DNA of 64,000 bases. Source: Macrosoma leucophasiata (lineage: Eukaryota; Arthropoda; Insecta; Lepidoptera; Hedylidae). Of the stretch, positions 10,338-20,574 are shown piece by piece. The stretch covers positions 8,370,001-8,434,000 of the forward strand of contig JAWQUS010000022.1 in the NCBI GenBank assembly GCA_036365455.1, given 5' to 3'. The notes beneath the pieces were generated by a model, which saw only the letters and a list, made by a program, of their open reading frames with translations, did not search any database and was not told the DNA's origin. A program made the position numbers and the translations under genes. How positions within the stretch are numbered: the stretch's first letter is position 1; each line of letters starts with the position of its first letter.

Positions 10338-10649
10338 GGTCCTATAAGGATTTTTCCATTTTCTGGAAATCTTCCAGTAGGGAATCGCACTTGACTTTTT
10401 CTAAAACCAAAGTAGTTTATTAAATCTGTCTAAAACACAATTTTTTTCAAGGATTGTCAAGAAATGCTATTCACTATGAATTGACAGAATTCTACTTTCT
10501 ATAATCAAAGACAAAATTCGATTCCTCTTTGACAACACAAAATAATTAAAAATAGGAAAAAATATCAGAACGATGTTGGGACGGCAACAAACGATAAAAT
10601 TTACCAACTACTGGACGGCCCAACCGTAAGTAAGCGGTCGTACTGTCAG

Positions 10650-10704
10650 AAGAAATTTAAAAAGGTCACCCATTGCATTTTCGATATGGACGGTACGCTA
10701 CTTG
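10650..10704 (+). CDS. PUDP/Gs1l: PUDP exon with HAD motif I
   Basis: Begins after 'gtcgtactgtcag' and encodes KKFKKVTHCIFDMDGTLL. The donor is ttg|gtaagt. The exon end and donor are inside a 16-bp target duplication (10700-10715). The start is the least certain boundary of the gene. Confidence 0.8.
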
Positions 10705-13700
10705 GTAAGTAAATAATGGCAACCCATTATACGTCCCACTGCTGGCCACGAGTCTCTCCCCTTTTTGGGGGAAGGCCTGGAGCTTAATCCACCATGCTGC
10801 TCCAATGCGGATTGGTCGAGGTGGGTGGGTTAGTGGCCAATCCGCTGTCGGATGTTTTCAAACCGCCCATAAGGCCTCCGACAAAGTTTAACGACTGCTA
10901 TCTGTTGATAGCAACCGAGACCGACGGCTTAACGTGCCCTCGCGCATTTTATTTGCCACTTATGTTCACCCATCACACTATTCGACCGCGCCTGTAGTTC
11001 TTAACCGAGTAGCTCGCTTGTGATCTACACCAGCCGCGGGGCCATGAGCGCTTCACTTGGTAAGTAAATAAGTTATTCAGGAATTTTCGGCACAGAGGCT
11101 TAGGGATCAGAAGTGGGAACGCATGATTGAAATTTATAGTTTTCATATATATTTGTGACGACCCATTGCTCGCTAGCGAAGCAGATTGGGAAACAAGCAC
11201 GCACTTTACATAGGTTAGGACCCCACTGGGGTGGTAAAAATGGGATTTATGGGAAAGTGATATAAATGTTAGCAAAGGGGTCCACCGAAACAAGAAAAAA
11301 ATTGAAAGGGGTCTACAAGAAAAATAGTTAAAGAACCTCTGCTCTAGATTATAAATATGCGTAAAAATTAGGTTTGCAGCATATCTGGATGAACGAAATG
11401 ATTCTGCAGTGAGAACCTAACCTAACATGGATGTTAAGTAATGACTGCAATCAATAGACATCTACACAAAACTAGAGGTCTAAATGCAGATGTGTTATCA
11501 CTCCTGAGAGCGTTGGTATTATCACTCAGTGATAGATATTACCAAAGATAAGTATTTCTCTCTTTAATGTCATGGAAGTGGCAAACAAGCATGCTGTTTA
11601 CATTGATGTTAAGTGATGACTGCAGCCTATAGACACCCACACAAAGACTAAGGTCAAAGTGCAGATGCGTTACCACTCCTGAGGCCTAAGGTGTTATGCC
11701 TCTGTGCCAGATATTACAGGGCCGTACATTACCACCTGACCGGACCACGATAGTGCTGAACACTACCATTAAGCGGCAGATAAATTAGGTAATGCGGTGG
11801 TGCCTACGCCCTCCAGCTCTTACACTGGAACTCTACCACCAGTAAAAACTGCCACATACATTTATTTTGCAGATTCCGAAGTCATATATCACAAAGTAAT
11901 GAAAGAACTCTGTGAAAAATATAATAAGAAATACACGACGGATTTGAAAGGCAAAGTAAGATTGACGCATACCACTTTTTAAGTAATGACTAGCTGACTC
12001 TGCTTACGTTGTTCTGCCTAATGGCCTTATTACACGGCACGCTATTCAGGGTACGATAGCAAGGGACAGGGTAGTGTAATAACATTTAGGGAGTTAGGGC
12101 CCTAATTAGGGCAACCGGAGCGGCCCGATCAGCCTAACTACACACAGTACAAATATGAACAGTATGGAAACTGCGTACAAAACATTCAAAACGGCACATT
12201 CACACAAACATGCGCATCCCTGCTGTTGTTCATATTTGTACTGTGACTGAGTTAAGGCCCTGTCGACCGGACAGTGTAATAAGCGGCAACCCGGCGCGAG
12301 GCCACGCCCACCCTTTCTGCCGGACCCTGAATACCGTGTCGTGTTGCCTTTTAGCAATGAGTGTTAAAGCCATTGCCTTATAACATTTTTAAAATATATA
12401 TCAAGCGAGTCCTATCGTCGGCGTGAGAAACGCGTTTGAATGGTTTGAATTAAATTAATTTTCATGCGCGCTTCTTTGTCGATTTCAATGATGGTAGAGT
12501 TCCAATGTAGGAGCTCGAAGGCGTAGGCAACACCGCATTACCTAATTTATTGTATGTATCTTCACGCCAGGTCCCTAACGGGGTAGGCAGAGAGTGTAGA
12601 GCGCCAGATATCCCGGTTCTGACAAACCTCTCGTGCCTCGTCTACCTTCATCATTCTCTTTATACATGCACGCCGATTCTTAAGACATTTGACCCCACCA
12701 TCAGACAGAACTCGACCTATTTGGTCATGGTAGGTCAGTCTTGGTCTTCCTGGGCCTCTGCAACCATCCACATTCGCATTGTATATCTGTTTAGTCATTC
12801 GCTCATTCGACATTCTTTCTATATGCCCGAACCATCGGAGCATGCCTTTTTTCATTTTTACACCGATACTATCATTCACACAAAGTCTCTTTCTTACATC
12901 TTCATTACGAACGCGATCGGTGAGTGATACACCGCAGATCTTGCGCAAAGATCTCATCTCGACCGCGTTCAACTTACTTTCATGCTCTTTCCTGCATACC
13001 CAGCTCTCGCTTCCATATAAAAGCGTTGGAGTAAGTACAGCATTATGTACGGCTAGTCGAGCCCGCTGGCTGAGATGTTTATTAATTTATAGTATGTATG
13101 TATAATCACGCCAGGTCACGGTAGGCAGATGTCCCGGTCCTGACACACCTCCCGTGCCTCATCTACCTTCGTGAGTTCGTGACTACGTGTCTTGTCCGCG
13201 ATGGACTATTAAACTACTTAACCGATTTTTATCAAACTACGTGTGAAGTTTGATCCAACTTGAAAGATAGGATAGCTTATATCTTAATTTATAATCGCAA
13301 TGTTAGTACCTGAATTTAAATGCCTCGGTAGCCTAGTGGTAGCAGGCCACTACTTCTACGCTGAGGTCCTGGGTCCGATTCCCGGGTAGGGGGTTATCAG
13401 AGATAATGGTGTAAAGTCCTTTATCTCCGGTTCTATTGGGATTTTTCCATTTTCTGGAGATTTCTCAGTACGTCGAAGTTTGGTAATGTGCTCGGAGATG
13501 TCGACAGGCTCGCCACCTGTTACATGGGCCAAACGTAATCGTGGGTGTTTGCATGTAAGCTTGAATGCATGCATTTACAGTTTTTTTAACCTTTCACTTT
13601 AAATTTTACCTGTATGAAGCCGGCGCGGGCTGCTAGTACATTATATAAATATACATAACGTGTAAATTGTGTTTGTTAATTCAAAAAGATGTACGGACTA

Positions 13701-16700
13701 ACAGACAGAGAGATCTGCGAGACAGTGGTAAAGGAGTTGAAGTTGCCGGTTTCCGTCAACGACTTTGAGATGAAACTGACTGATATGGCGCAGAAGTTGT
13801 TGCCTGGTGCTCCTTTACAGCAGGGTTTGTGATGTCTTATTGTTTAGAAAAATATTTATATTATTGATGTGCTAATGTGTTTAAACTGATGAACGACGGC
13901 TGCACGCTTTTTTATGTAATGGAAGTGGCAAACAAGCATGCAGTTCACATTTATGTTAAGTGATGACTGCAGCCTATAGACACCCACACCTTTGTGTGGG
14001 TGTCTATAGGCTGTGCATGTGCATTATGGCCTTGGTCTTAACCAAGGCCATAATGCACATGCGTTAACACTCCTGAGGCCTATAGTGTTATGCCTCTGTG
14101 CCGGAAATTACAGGGCCGTACATTAACACCTGACCGGCACACGATAGGGCTGAACAATACCATTTAGCGGCAAGTATATTAGGTAATGCGGTGGTGCCTA
14201 CGCCCGCGAGCTCCATCACTGGAGCTCTACCACCAGCATGACTCATTGTCACGTTCCGCATGAGCCGAGCGTGCAAGTGAGAACGCGAAACAAGCGGCAG
14301 AGAGGCACGATCGGCCTAAGCGTTCGGCTTGTATCGCATGATATCACGTAAAATAATCGTCAGTAACAGACTTTACAGACAGTTCTTTGGAAAGACGGGT
14401 GGAAATGTTCATAAGCCTCAAAGAAAGTTGTGTTCTAAAGTGAATATCTGAATTTCTGTCCAGAACGTGTAAATTGTGAACGAACTTCCCTATGCAGTGT
14501 TCCCTCGGTGCTACAATAAGGGGTTCTTTAAAAATGGCGTCAAAAGAGTCCTTCAGGGTTGGCAGCGCGTTGGCATCCTGGTGTTGCGATTATACGGCAT
14601 AGAAGGAATACGCGAGGGTGAATAAATGGCGGCAGTTAGTTTTCATGAGGGCAACAATAAAACTCGCTCTCTTTCTCGTCTGTGGGACCGTCGCGATTGA
14701 GAGAGAGAGCAGAGACAAGAGACAACAGAGAGCAAATGTATGCAGGCAAATTCACTATGTAGCATTAAAGTTTAGTGCGTATTTTTTATGTAATGATGGT
14801 GTCAAACAAGCATGTAGTTCACATTGTACAAGCCATGACCGTAGCCTATAGACACTGACACAAAGACCAGAAGTCATTTTTTTTATATGATGGTGGTGGC
14901 AAACAAGCTTGCAGTTCACATGCATGTAAAGTGATGACTGCAGCCTATAGACATCTACACAATAACCAGAAGCAAAGTGCAGATGCGTTGCCATCCCTGA
15001 GGACTAAGATCTTTTACCTCTTTGATATTTTTTTTTTTTTATGTAATGGAAGTTGTAAACAAGCATGCAGTTCACATTGATGTTAAGTGATGACTGCAGC
15101 CTATAGACACCCACACAAAGACCAAGGTCAAAATGCAGATGCGTTACCACTCCTAAGGCCTAAGGTCTTATGCCTCTGTGCCGGAAATTACAGGGCCGTA
15201 CATTACCACCTGACCGGAACACGATAGTGTTGAACACTACCATTTAGCGGCAAGTATATTAGGTAATGCGGTGGTGCCTACGCCCGCGAGCTCCGTCACT
15301 GGAGCTCTACCACCAGTAAAAATTATTACGGGGCCATACAAAGTGCCACCTTGTTTGTTCGTACTGGGCCATACATTACCATCTAACCGGAAACCGATAG
15401 TGTCAGACTCTCGACACTACCATTTGGCGGCAGATAGATTAGGTAATGCGGTGATGCCTACGCCTTCACATTGGAACTCTATCACCAGTACTGAACCAGT
15501 TTCGCCCATAACAGGTGCTGAGCGCCTTCTAACACATCTTAACGACTACAAGATACCGATGGCGTTGGCAACGAACTCTACTGAGCAGGCTGTTCGACTT
15601 CACAGCACCGCTCGACCCAAGCTGTTTGGCATGTTCCATCACAAGGTGAAGGAATTAATCAATCAGCATCATATCATCATTTCGTCTTTTGGAGTATTTC
15701 GAGTATTGGACTTATTACACGGCACGGTATTCAGGGTACGATAGCAAGGGTCAGGGTAGGGTAATACCTTATTTTAGTTTTTACTGGTGGTAGAGCTCCA
15801 GTGACGGAGCTCGCGGGCGTAGGCACCACCGCATTACCTAATATACTTGCCGCTAAATGGTAGTGTTCAGCACTATCGTGTTCCGGTCAGGTGGTAATGT
15901 ATGGCCCTGTAATTTCCGGCACAGAGACATAACACCTTAGGCCTCAGGAGTGGTAACGCATCTGCATTTTGATCGTGGTCTTTGTGTGGATGTCTATAGG
16001 CTGCAGTCATCACTTAACATCAATGTGAACTGCATGCTTGTTTGTCACTGCGATTAAATAAAAAAAAAAAATACCATTTAGGGAGTTAGGGCTCTAATTA
16101 GGGCGACCGGAGCGGCCCGTGTATTTGTACTGTGAGTGAGTTAGAGCGCTGTCGACCGGATAGTGTAATAAGCGGCAACCCGGCGCGAGGCCACGCCCAC
16201 CCTTTCTGCCGGACCCTGAATACCGTGTCGTGTGATAGCCTTTTATAATAGTAGGGTGCTTGGTGGTTATTTTAGGTGAGCGCAACAGACCCAGAAGTGG
16301 ACAGAGGCAAACCTAATCCAGATATTTACCTGGTCGCTGCAGCCCGCTTTCCAGACAAGCCCAAACCGATTAAGGTAAACCCTGAATTCTAGTTTCTTTC
16401 ATTCAATTTTTTTTATTTTAATGTAATAGAAGTGTAAAACAAGCATGCAGTTCACATTGATGTTAAGTGATGACTGCAGCCTATAGACACTTACACAAAG
16501 ACCAAGGTCAAAATGCAGATGCGTTACCACTCCTGAGCCCAAAAGTGTTGTGCCTCATGCCGGTAATAACAGGGTCTTACATTACCACCTGACCGGAACA
16601 CGATAGTGCTGAACACTACCATTAGTAGCAAGTATATTAGGTAATGTGGTGGTGCCTACGCCCGCGAGCTCCGTCACTGGAGCTTTACTACCTTGGTCAA

Positions 16701-17588
16701 GGTAACCATCCACATTCGCATGGCATATCTGTTTAGTAATTCGCTCATTCGACATTCATGATTGATTTAATGATAGATATAATGTGATGACTTCCAGTGT
16801 CTGGTGTTTGAAGATACAGCAGTAGGTGTCCGAGCAGCTATTGAAGCTGGAATGCAAGTAATTTTAATGTTATTTACCTACGTCCCGACTTCGCTCGGGT
16901 GCAATAGACTACAATAGACGCTTTATGTAATGAATTAAAAAAAACTGCCTCAGTAGCCTAGTGGTAGCAGGCCACTACTACTACGCTGGGGTCCTGGGTT
17001 CGATATCCGGGTAGGAGGCATAAGGAATATTGGTGTATAGTCCTTTATTTCTGGTTCTATTGAGATTTTTCCATTTTCAGGTAATTTCCCAGTACCTTGA
17101 AGTTTGGTAATATGCCCGGAGATGTCAACAAACTCGCCATCTGTTACATGGGTCAAAACGTAATATAAATCGTGGGTGCTTGTATGTATGCTTGAATGCA
17201 TGCATTTACCTCTGCCTACCCCTTCGGGGATTACCTACGGGCGTGAAGTTACGTTACGTAAATTAAAGAAAAAAGTACAGTTTTAAAACATCACCTTTGA
17301 CGTTTAAAAATAATATTATAATAATGGCAACCCATTATACGTCCCACTGCTGGGCACGAGTCTCACCCCTTTTTGGGGGGAGGCCTGGAGCTTTGGCATT
17401 TACGTGACACAATTTTTCTACAGGTAGTTATGATACCAAGCCCGAAACTGGACCGACAAAAGACACGTCATGCCACCATCGTGATCCGATCGCTTCTGCG
17501 TTTTAAGCCCGAGTTGTTCGGTTTACCGCCGTTCGATGACGCGAGGAAGACAAAAAATAGAATAGAGCGAGAGGAAAATATTAATTAA
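10650..17588 (+). CDS. PUDP/Gs1l: HAD phosphatase of the GS1/PUDP family (pseudouridine-5'-phosphatase-like)
   Basis: Join 10650-10704, 11873-11955, 13689-13824, 15515-15645, 16276-16374, 16798-16857 and 17424-17588: 729 nt, 242 residues plus stop, all junctions in phase. HAD motif I is CIFDMDGTLLD (nucleophile first Asp), motif II ALATNS, motif III Lys in RGKPNPDIYL, motif IV CLVFEDTAVGVRAA. The C-terminal PELFGLPPFDD is diagnostic of the GS1/PUDP group. Family members are cytosolic Mg-dependent phosphatases that dephosphorylate pseudouridine 5'-phosphate (established for human PUDP; substrate here inferred). Human PUDP is 228 residues. The first exon must supply the Met: no in-frame ATG exists between an upstream stop and the motif I exon. 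AATAAA overlaps the stop (17587-17592). It sits between two FAR paralogues with no evident functional link. Confidence 0.9.
10716..11054 (-). mobile_element. SINE-F inserted across a 5' splice site duplication
   Basis: Bounded by ACTTGGTAAGTAAATA at 10700-10715 and 11055-11070. The first copy contains the PUDP exon end and the working donor, the second is a full donor copy inside the intron. The element reads 3' to 5' (atggcaacccat ... gagcgcttc). Confidence 0.9.
11200..11345. repeat. rep-O piece
   Basis: 'ggggtccaccgaaac' to 'agaacctctgctct'; same family as 29607 and 47246. Confidence 0.55.
11345..11430 (+). repeat. rep-P piece
   Basis: 'gattataaatatgcgtaaaa' to 'atgattctgcagtgagaacc'. The family recurs at 23458, 25930, 32385 and 44890. 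Confidence 0.55.
11560..11843 (-). repeat. rep-A, ending 29 bp before a 3' splice site
   Basis: Full-length copy whose CCAGT end at 11843 is followed by 'aaaaactgccac' and the PUDP acceptor. Confidence 0.85.
11873..11955 (+). CDS. PUDP/Gs1l: PUDP exon 3' of motif I (cap start)
   Basis: Acceptor 'catttattttgcag', donor gtaaga. Completes DSEVIYHKVMKELCEKYNKK, the start of the helical cap domain that follows motif I in this family. Confidence 0.88.
12023..12348. mobile_element. rep-N MITE
   Basis: Ends are inverted: 'acacggcacgctattcaggg' on the left, 'ccctgaataccgtgtcgtg' on the right. Contains an inner inverted pair (acagtacaaatatgaaca / ttcatatttgtactgt). A second copy, split by rep-A, lies at 15712-16240 in the same gene. 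DNA-transposon derived, no ORF. Confidence 0.7.
12562..13076 (-). pseudogene. 3' end of a LINE ORF2
   Basis: Open frame of about 170 codons after the RT domain: LLYGSESWVC, then MLRWFGHIERM, GPGRPRLTYHDQIG and NRRACIKRMM. This C-terminal block is typical of RTE-like insect LINEs. The catalytic RT domain is absent. In a PUDP intron, antisense. Shorter copies at 49920-50125 and 60437-60690. Confidence 0.75.
13100..13180 (-). repeat. LINE 3' tail fragment
   Basis: Second, shorter copy of the tail next to the previous entry ('tcacgccaggtcacggtagg'). Confidence 0.5.
13320..13580 (+). mobile_element. SINE-D, 3' truncated
   Basis: Intact box A and box B; the tail stops before the 'ccccttcgggg' block. 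Confidence 0.8.
13689..13824 (+). CDS. PUDP/Gs1l: PUDP cap-domain exon
   Basis: Acceptor 'gttaattcaaaaag' (weak pyrimidine tract), donor g|gtttgt (non-consensus after +2). Encodes MYGLTDREICETVVKELKLP ... LLPGAPLQQG; phase fits both neighbours. Confidence 0.82.
13905..14228 (-). repeat. rep-A with an internal inverted duplication
   Basis: Around 13985-14065 the copy folds back ('cacccacac' / 'gtgtgggtg', and 'gccataatgcacatgcg' present in both directions). See finding on hairpin copies. Confidence 0.75.
14235..14350 (+). repeat. low-copy repeat, partner of 9930-10040
   Basis: Shares 'gtcacgttccg', 'gccgagcgtgcaag', 'gcgttcggcttgt' and 'atatcacgta' in order. Confidence 0.5.
14440..14610 (+). 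pseudogene. LINE ORF C-terminal scrap
   Basis: 'cagaacgtgtaaattgtgaa' to 'gggttggcagcgcgttgg'; same element as 18880-19390 and 31330-31790. Confidence 0.6.
14785..15010 (-). repeat. two diverged rep-A fragments
   Basis: Both keep 'gcagcctatagacatctac'-like text but differ by about a fifth of positions from the main family. Confidence 0.5.
15037..15317 (-). repeat. rep-A, full length
   Basis: Ends 'ctctaccaccagt' next to the diverged copy that follows. Confidence 0.8.
15325..15489 (-). repeat. rep-A variant, ending 25 bp before a 3' splice site
   Basis: 'ggggccatac' to 'ggaactctatcaccagt'; a diverged subfamily also seen at 59825-59958 and 39590-39628. Confidence 0.65.
15515..15645 (+). CDS. 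PUDP/Gs1l: PUDP exon with HAD motif II
   Basis: Acceptor 'cgcccataacag', donor caag|gtgaag. Encodes AERLLTHLNDYKIPMALATN and onward to FGMFHHK; Ser/Thr of ALATNS is the motif II residue. Confidence 0.88.
15712..16240. mobile_element. rep-N MITE split by a rep-A insertion
   Basis: The left part ends at about 15777 and the right part restarts at 16071. The intervening rep-A (15785-16070) is flanked by 'aatacc', a likely target duplication. Shows that rep-A moved after rep-N. Confidence 0.75.
15785..16070 (+). repeat. rep-A nested in rep-N
   Basis: Full-length copy ending in 11 A residues. Confidence 0.85.
16276..16374 (+). CDS. PUDP/Gs1l: PUDP exon with HAD motif III
   Basis: Acceptor 'ggtggttattttag', donor gtaaac. 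Encodes VSATDPEVDRGKPNPDIYLV; Lys of RGKP is the motif III residue. Confidence 0.9.
16405..16690 (-). repeat. rep-A
   Basis: Near full length, degenerate right end. Confidence 0.75.
16798..16857 (+). CDS. PUDP/Gs1l: PUDP exon with HAD motif IV
   Basis: Acceptor 'gatgacttccag', donor gtaatt. Its 20 codons are CLVFEDTAVGVRAAIEAGMQ; Glu-Asp is the metal-binding pair. Confidence 0.9.
16945..17262 (+). mobile_element. SINE-D
   Basis: Full-length copy with box B altered to gggttcgatatcc. Confidence 0.8.
17323..17393 (-). mobile_element. SINE-F 3' fragment
   Basis: Stops 30 bp upstream of the PUDP acceptor at 17423. Confidence 0.7.
17424..17588 (+). CDS. PUDP/Gs1l: PUDP terminal exon
   Basis: Acceptor 'caatttttctacag'. 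Encodes VVMIPSPKLDRQKTRHATIV through PELFGLPPFDD and a charged tail ending ENIN. The charged tail is longer than in the human protein. Confidence 0.92.
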   Translation, partial: VVMIPSPKLDRQKTRHATIVIRSLLRFKPELFGLPPFDDARKTKNRIEREENIN

Positions 17589-17592
17589 TAAA
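17587..17592 (+). terminator. AATAAA overlapping the PUDP stop codon
   Basis: The hexamer shares its first two bases with the last two of the TAA at 17586-17588. If used, the 3' UTR would be very short. Confidence 0.5.
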
Positions 17593-18000
17593 TATATTAG
17601 TTGATTTTTTATTGCTGACGTTTTATTTATGATATACTATGAGCACAGCGTCAAGCAGATAGGTAACATCTGCTTGGCGTAAGCTGATCTGGGTACCCAT
17701 TCGGATCAACCTTGAGACATGCTTGTCATTATACCTACCTACCTGTCTATTGTACCAAATTGCTTATCTTATCTATTATCTATTGTTGTAGGTACCTATG
17801 TTGTTTGTTAAATATTATACTTTGTCTCTGTGTTGTTGTCGGAGTAAATGAATTCTACACAGTAGATAGATCTATCTACTGTGCTATGAGTACATGTATG
17901 AGTGTTTTCTCTTGTAAGTTGACACGTCATAAGTATGTATGTAGTTTTTTTTATATTATTTCGCATTAACACATGCTTGTGAAATATATTTTATTTTTAA
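17593..18000. other. intergenic, mostly unassigned
   Basis: 17635-17720 resembles the repeat ending in (CTTT)n at 63740 ('cgtcaag...tctgggtacccat'). The rest is AT-rich with no recognised feature. Confidence 0.35.
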
Positions 18001-18290
18001 AGAAAAATGGAAAGAAAAAATTGACTTCAGGCGAGACTCGAACTCGCGACGTACTGGGAAGCAGCAGCGCCATCTATTACCAACTATGCTAGTTAGCATA
18101 GTTGGTAATAGATGGCGCTGCTGCTACCATAAAGCAATGCAATAGATGTGAAGGAAAGATTTGACAAATCGGGCAGGACTTCAGTAGCTCAATTGGAAGA
18201 GCGGCTGGACTAAATTCCCAGTAGGTCGCGAGTTCGAGTCCCGCCTGAAGTCAATTTTTTCTTTCCATTTTTCTTTAAAAATAAAGTATG
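18000..18290. mobile_element. SINE-E inverted dimer with 31-bp palindrome
   Basis: Family description. The right half is a SINE-E reading 'catagttggtaatagatggc', then a tRNA-like part (gcaggacttcagtagctcaa ... gcgagttcgagtcccgcctg), then 'tttttctttccatttttctt'. The left half is the same element inverted, with its centre deleted. Arms 18061-18091 and 18094-18124 are nearly perfect. The tRNA-like part has an 8-nt rather than 7-nt acceptor spacing and is not a tRNA gene. Confidence 0.75.
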
Positions 18291-18400
18291 TATGTATTTT
18301 AACGCCAAGTCCCTTACGAGGTAGGTTGAGAGTGTGGAGCGCCAGAACTCCCGACTCTGACATACCTCTGCCACCTCTTCTACACTGTAACTGAATATTG
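18290..18400 (-). repeat. LINE 3' tail fragment
   Basis: 'cgccaagtcccttacgaggt' block, as at 12562 but diverged. Confidence 0.5.
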
Positions 18401-18454
18401 CCAGAAAATGGCAACTAAGTATTGTTAAAGCCTATTTTTTAAGACCATTATGTT

Positions 18455-18528
18455 TTTTTTTATGTCATGGAAGTGACAAACCAGCATGCAGTTCACATTG
18501 ATGTTAAGTGATGACTGCAGCCTATAGC
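18455..18528 (-). repeat. rep-A fragment, inverted against the next copy
   Basis: Stops at 'cagcctatag' where the next copy begins head-on. Confidence 0.7.
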
Positions 18529-18529
18529 T

Positions 18530-18790
18530 TTTTACTGGTGGTAGCCACCACCGCATTGTCTAATATACTTACCGCTAAATGGTAGTGTTCAGCACTACCG
18601 TGTTCCGGTCAGGTGGTAATGTACGGCCCTGTAATTTCCGGCACAGAGGCATAACACCTTAGGCCTCAGGAGTGGTAACGCATCTGCATTTTGACCTTGG
18701 TCTTTGTGTGGGTGTCTATAGGCTGCAGTCATCACTTAACATCAATGTGAACTGCATGCTTATTTGCCACATACATTACATAAAAAAAAG
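18530..18790 (+). repeat. rep-A with 5' deletion
   Basis: 'actggtggtag' then a jump to 'ccaccaccgcattg'; complete to the poly(A). Confidence 0.8.
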
Positions 18791-18879
18791 TGTTGCGTGC
18801 AGCGGAGTTCGGGATCGTACCTTATGTTTTTCTGAATCTTCTTCCTCTATGGTAAATAGTGACAGGTCAGAAACGCCAA

Positions 18880-19390
18880 ATGCCAACTTGGTCCACTTGA
18901 CTCCTTACAAAGACGCGTTCGTATTGTTAACGACCCAAGACTTACTGATAGGCTCGAACATCTGAGCCTGCGCCGAGACATTGGGAGTCTTTGCGTTTTA
19001 TACCGTCTCTACAAGTAGATCATAAATCTATGGTCTCTACAATGGCGAGTGCTCTGTTGAACTGTTCGACATGGTGCCACCGTCTCTTTTCCTACACCGC
19101 ACTACCCGCCGAAGAGAGAAGTTCCACCCTCACCGACTTGACACCTGGCAATGTTCAACGGTGCGGTTCTCACGTTCGTTTTTTCCCAGAACGTGTAAAT
19201 TGTGGAACGAACTTCCCTCTGAGGTGTTCCCTCGGTGCTACAATATGGAGTTCTTCAAAAATGGCGTCAAAAGAGTCCTTCAGGGCTGGCAGCGCGTTGG
19301 CGACTCCTCTTGTGTTGCAAATGTTCATAGGCGACGGTGACTACTTTCCATCAGGTGGCCCGTCTGCTTGTCTGTCAATATTTTGACATA
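18880..19390 (+). pseudogene. LINE ORF2 C-terminus
   Basis: Readable in pieces: RVRIVNDPRLTDRLEHLSLR, RRDIGSLCVLYRLYK, HRTTRRREKFHPHRLDTWQC, FPRTCKLWNELPSEVFPRC, FFKNGVKRVLQGWQRV. This is the post-RT domain of a CR1/Jockey-like element, with at least one frame change. Copies at 14440 (+) and 31330 (-). Confidence 0.7.
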
Positions 19391-19740
19391 AAAAAAAGAA
19401 AGCGTTTCTTTCCCACGTTGGAGGTCACGGAGCCCGGTAGCCTCGTATATTTGATACGGCGGATACCATTTGAAGACCCCGCTGGTGTATAATTCTTATT
19501 TAGTCGATGGATAATAAATATAGTTGTTATTGATAGGTTAAAAGTAGCTGTAATGAATGATTACGATGCAACTGAATTGAATACGCGCCTAAAAACAAGA
19601 ATTAAATAGACCGGTGAGGCGCATCGAGTTAATGTAACATGTGCTGCCAGTGTGGAGATTCTTACCGAAATTGTTGGGAAAAAATAGTGTTTATCCGGTA
19701 AAAGATTGAATTAAATGTGTGGTGATTACTCTGTCTCTCT
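19391..19740. other. unassigned
   Basis: No exon, element or simple repeat recognised. Confidence 0.3.
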
Positions 19741-20165
19741 GTGTGGGAAAGAGACAATAGGCTAGTTTCGACTTCGTAAAGCATTATCTCTGTTGCACAC
19801 TGCCTATGTAACCACTGATAGTCCGGTCAGAGAATATGTAATAATACTACGTATAGAATGGACACTTCGACGTCTCGCCTGATTTCCTCGCCTCACCCAA
19901 CCTCCTCCCCTCTTATGGGAGACATTTTGTATTCTCTACGTGCTACGCACACAGGTGCACGTGTAAATACACGTCACTGATTGATGTCTGTGTAATAGAG
20001 AGCAAATGAAGCGTTTGTATGGAATTTTGGCGGAGCGTCCGCGGTGTAGTCCGGTATTGGTTAAAACTTGATCCAAATGGCCGACAAACGTCACAAAAAT
20101 AGTGTGCTGCGAGAAAGATAACTCTACAAGCCAAAGTAAGCCGAGATCTCTTTCCTGAAGTCGAT
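19741..20165. mobile_element. rep-C MITE, interrupted by rep-B
   Basis: Shares 'cactgcctatgta', 'ttggttaaaacttgatccaa' and 'ggccgacaaacgtcac' with 46241-46700. Interrupted at 19828-20047. Confidence 0.65.
19828..20047 (+). mobile_element. rep-B, single 220-bp copy with perfect duplication
   Basis: Flanked by AGTCCGGT at 19820-19827 and 20048-20055; the preceding T also matches, so 9 bp is possible (element then 219 bp). Confidence 0.9.
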
Positions 20166-20234
20166 GTCTAATATTTCTTATTGTACGTCGTCTCGTAATA
20201 TTACGATATACGGCGATAAGTATGAGTACTATTT

Positions 20235-20545
20235 ACGTAACTTCACGCCTGTAATCCCCGAAGGGGTAGGCAGAGGTAAATGCATGCATTCAATCATACA
20301 TGTAAACACCCACGACTCGCCGGTTACGTTTTTGGCCCATGTAACAGGTGGCGAACCTGTTGCCATCTCCGGGCACATTACCAAACTCCGGGGTACTGGG
20401 AAACTTCCAGAAAATTGAACAATCCCAACAGAAGCAGAGATAAAGGATTTTAAACCGTTATCTCTGAAAGTCCCCGACCCGGGAATCGAACCCAGGACCT
20501 CCAGCGCAATAGTAGTGGCCTGCTACCACCACCGCTACTGAGGCA
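20235..20545 (-). mobile_element. SINE-D
   Basis: Full length, inverted; box B reads on the minus strand. Confidence 0.85.
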
Positions 20546-20574
20546 GTTAAATATTATTATCTTAATATATATAA

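Noticed and set aside
10573..10629. ATG at 10573 (MLGRQQTIKFTNYW) as start of the PUDP-like protein
   Set aside because: It is in a different frame from the motif I exon. Joining it through gtaagtaag to the acceptor at 10649 would need an intron of about 20 bp and the phase is wrong.
12550..12927. Plus-strand ORF of 125 codons
   Set aside because: Shadow of the LINE frame on the opposite strand.
18176..18252. Functional tRNA gene in SINE-E
   Set aside because: The acceptor arm spacing is one base too long and the anticodon arm does not fold into a standard 5+7+5; always followed by the same SINE tail.
18991..19386. 131-codon ORF as host gene
   Set aside because: Belongs to LINE debris in mixed frames; the conserved peptides are in another frame of the same stretch.
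19943..20134. ORFs over rep-B (also 4547-4735, 4775-4984, 25435-25668, 47862-48107)
   Set aside because: The same peptides recur wherever the repeat lies; non-coding element.
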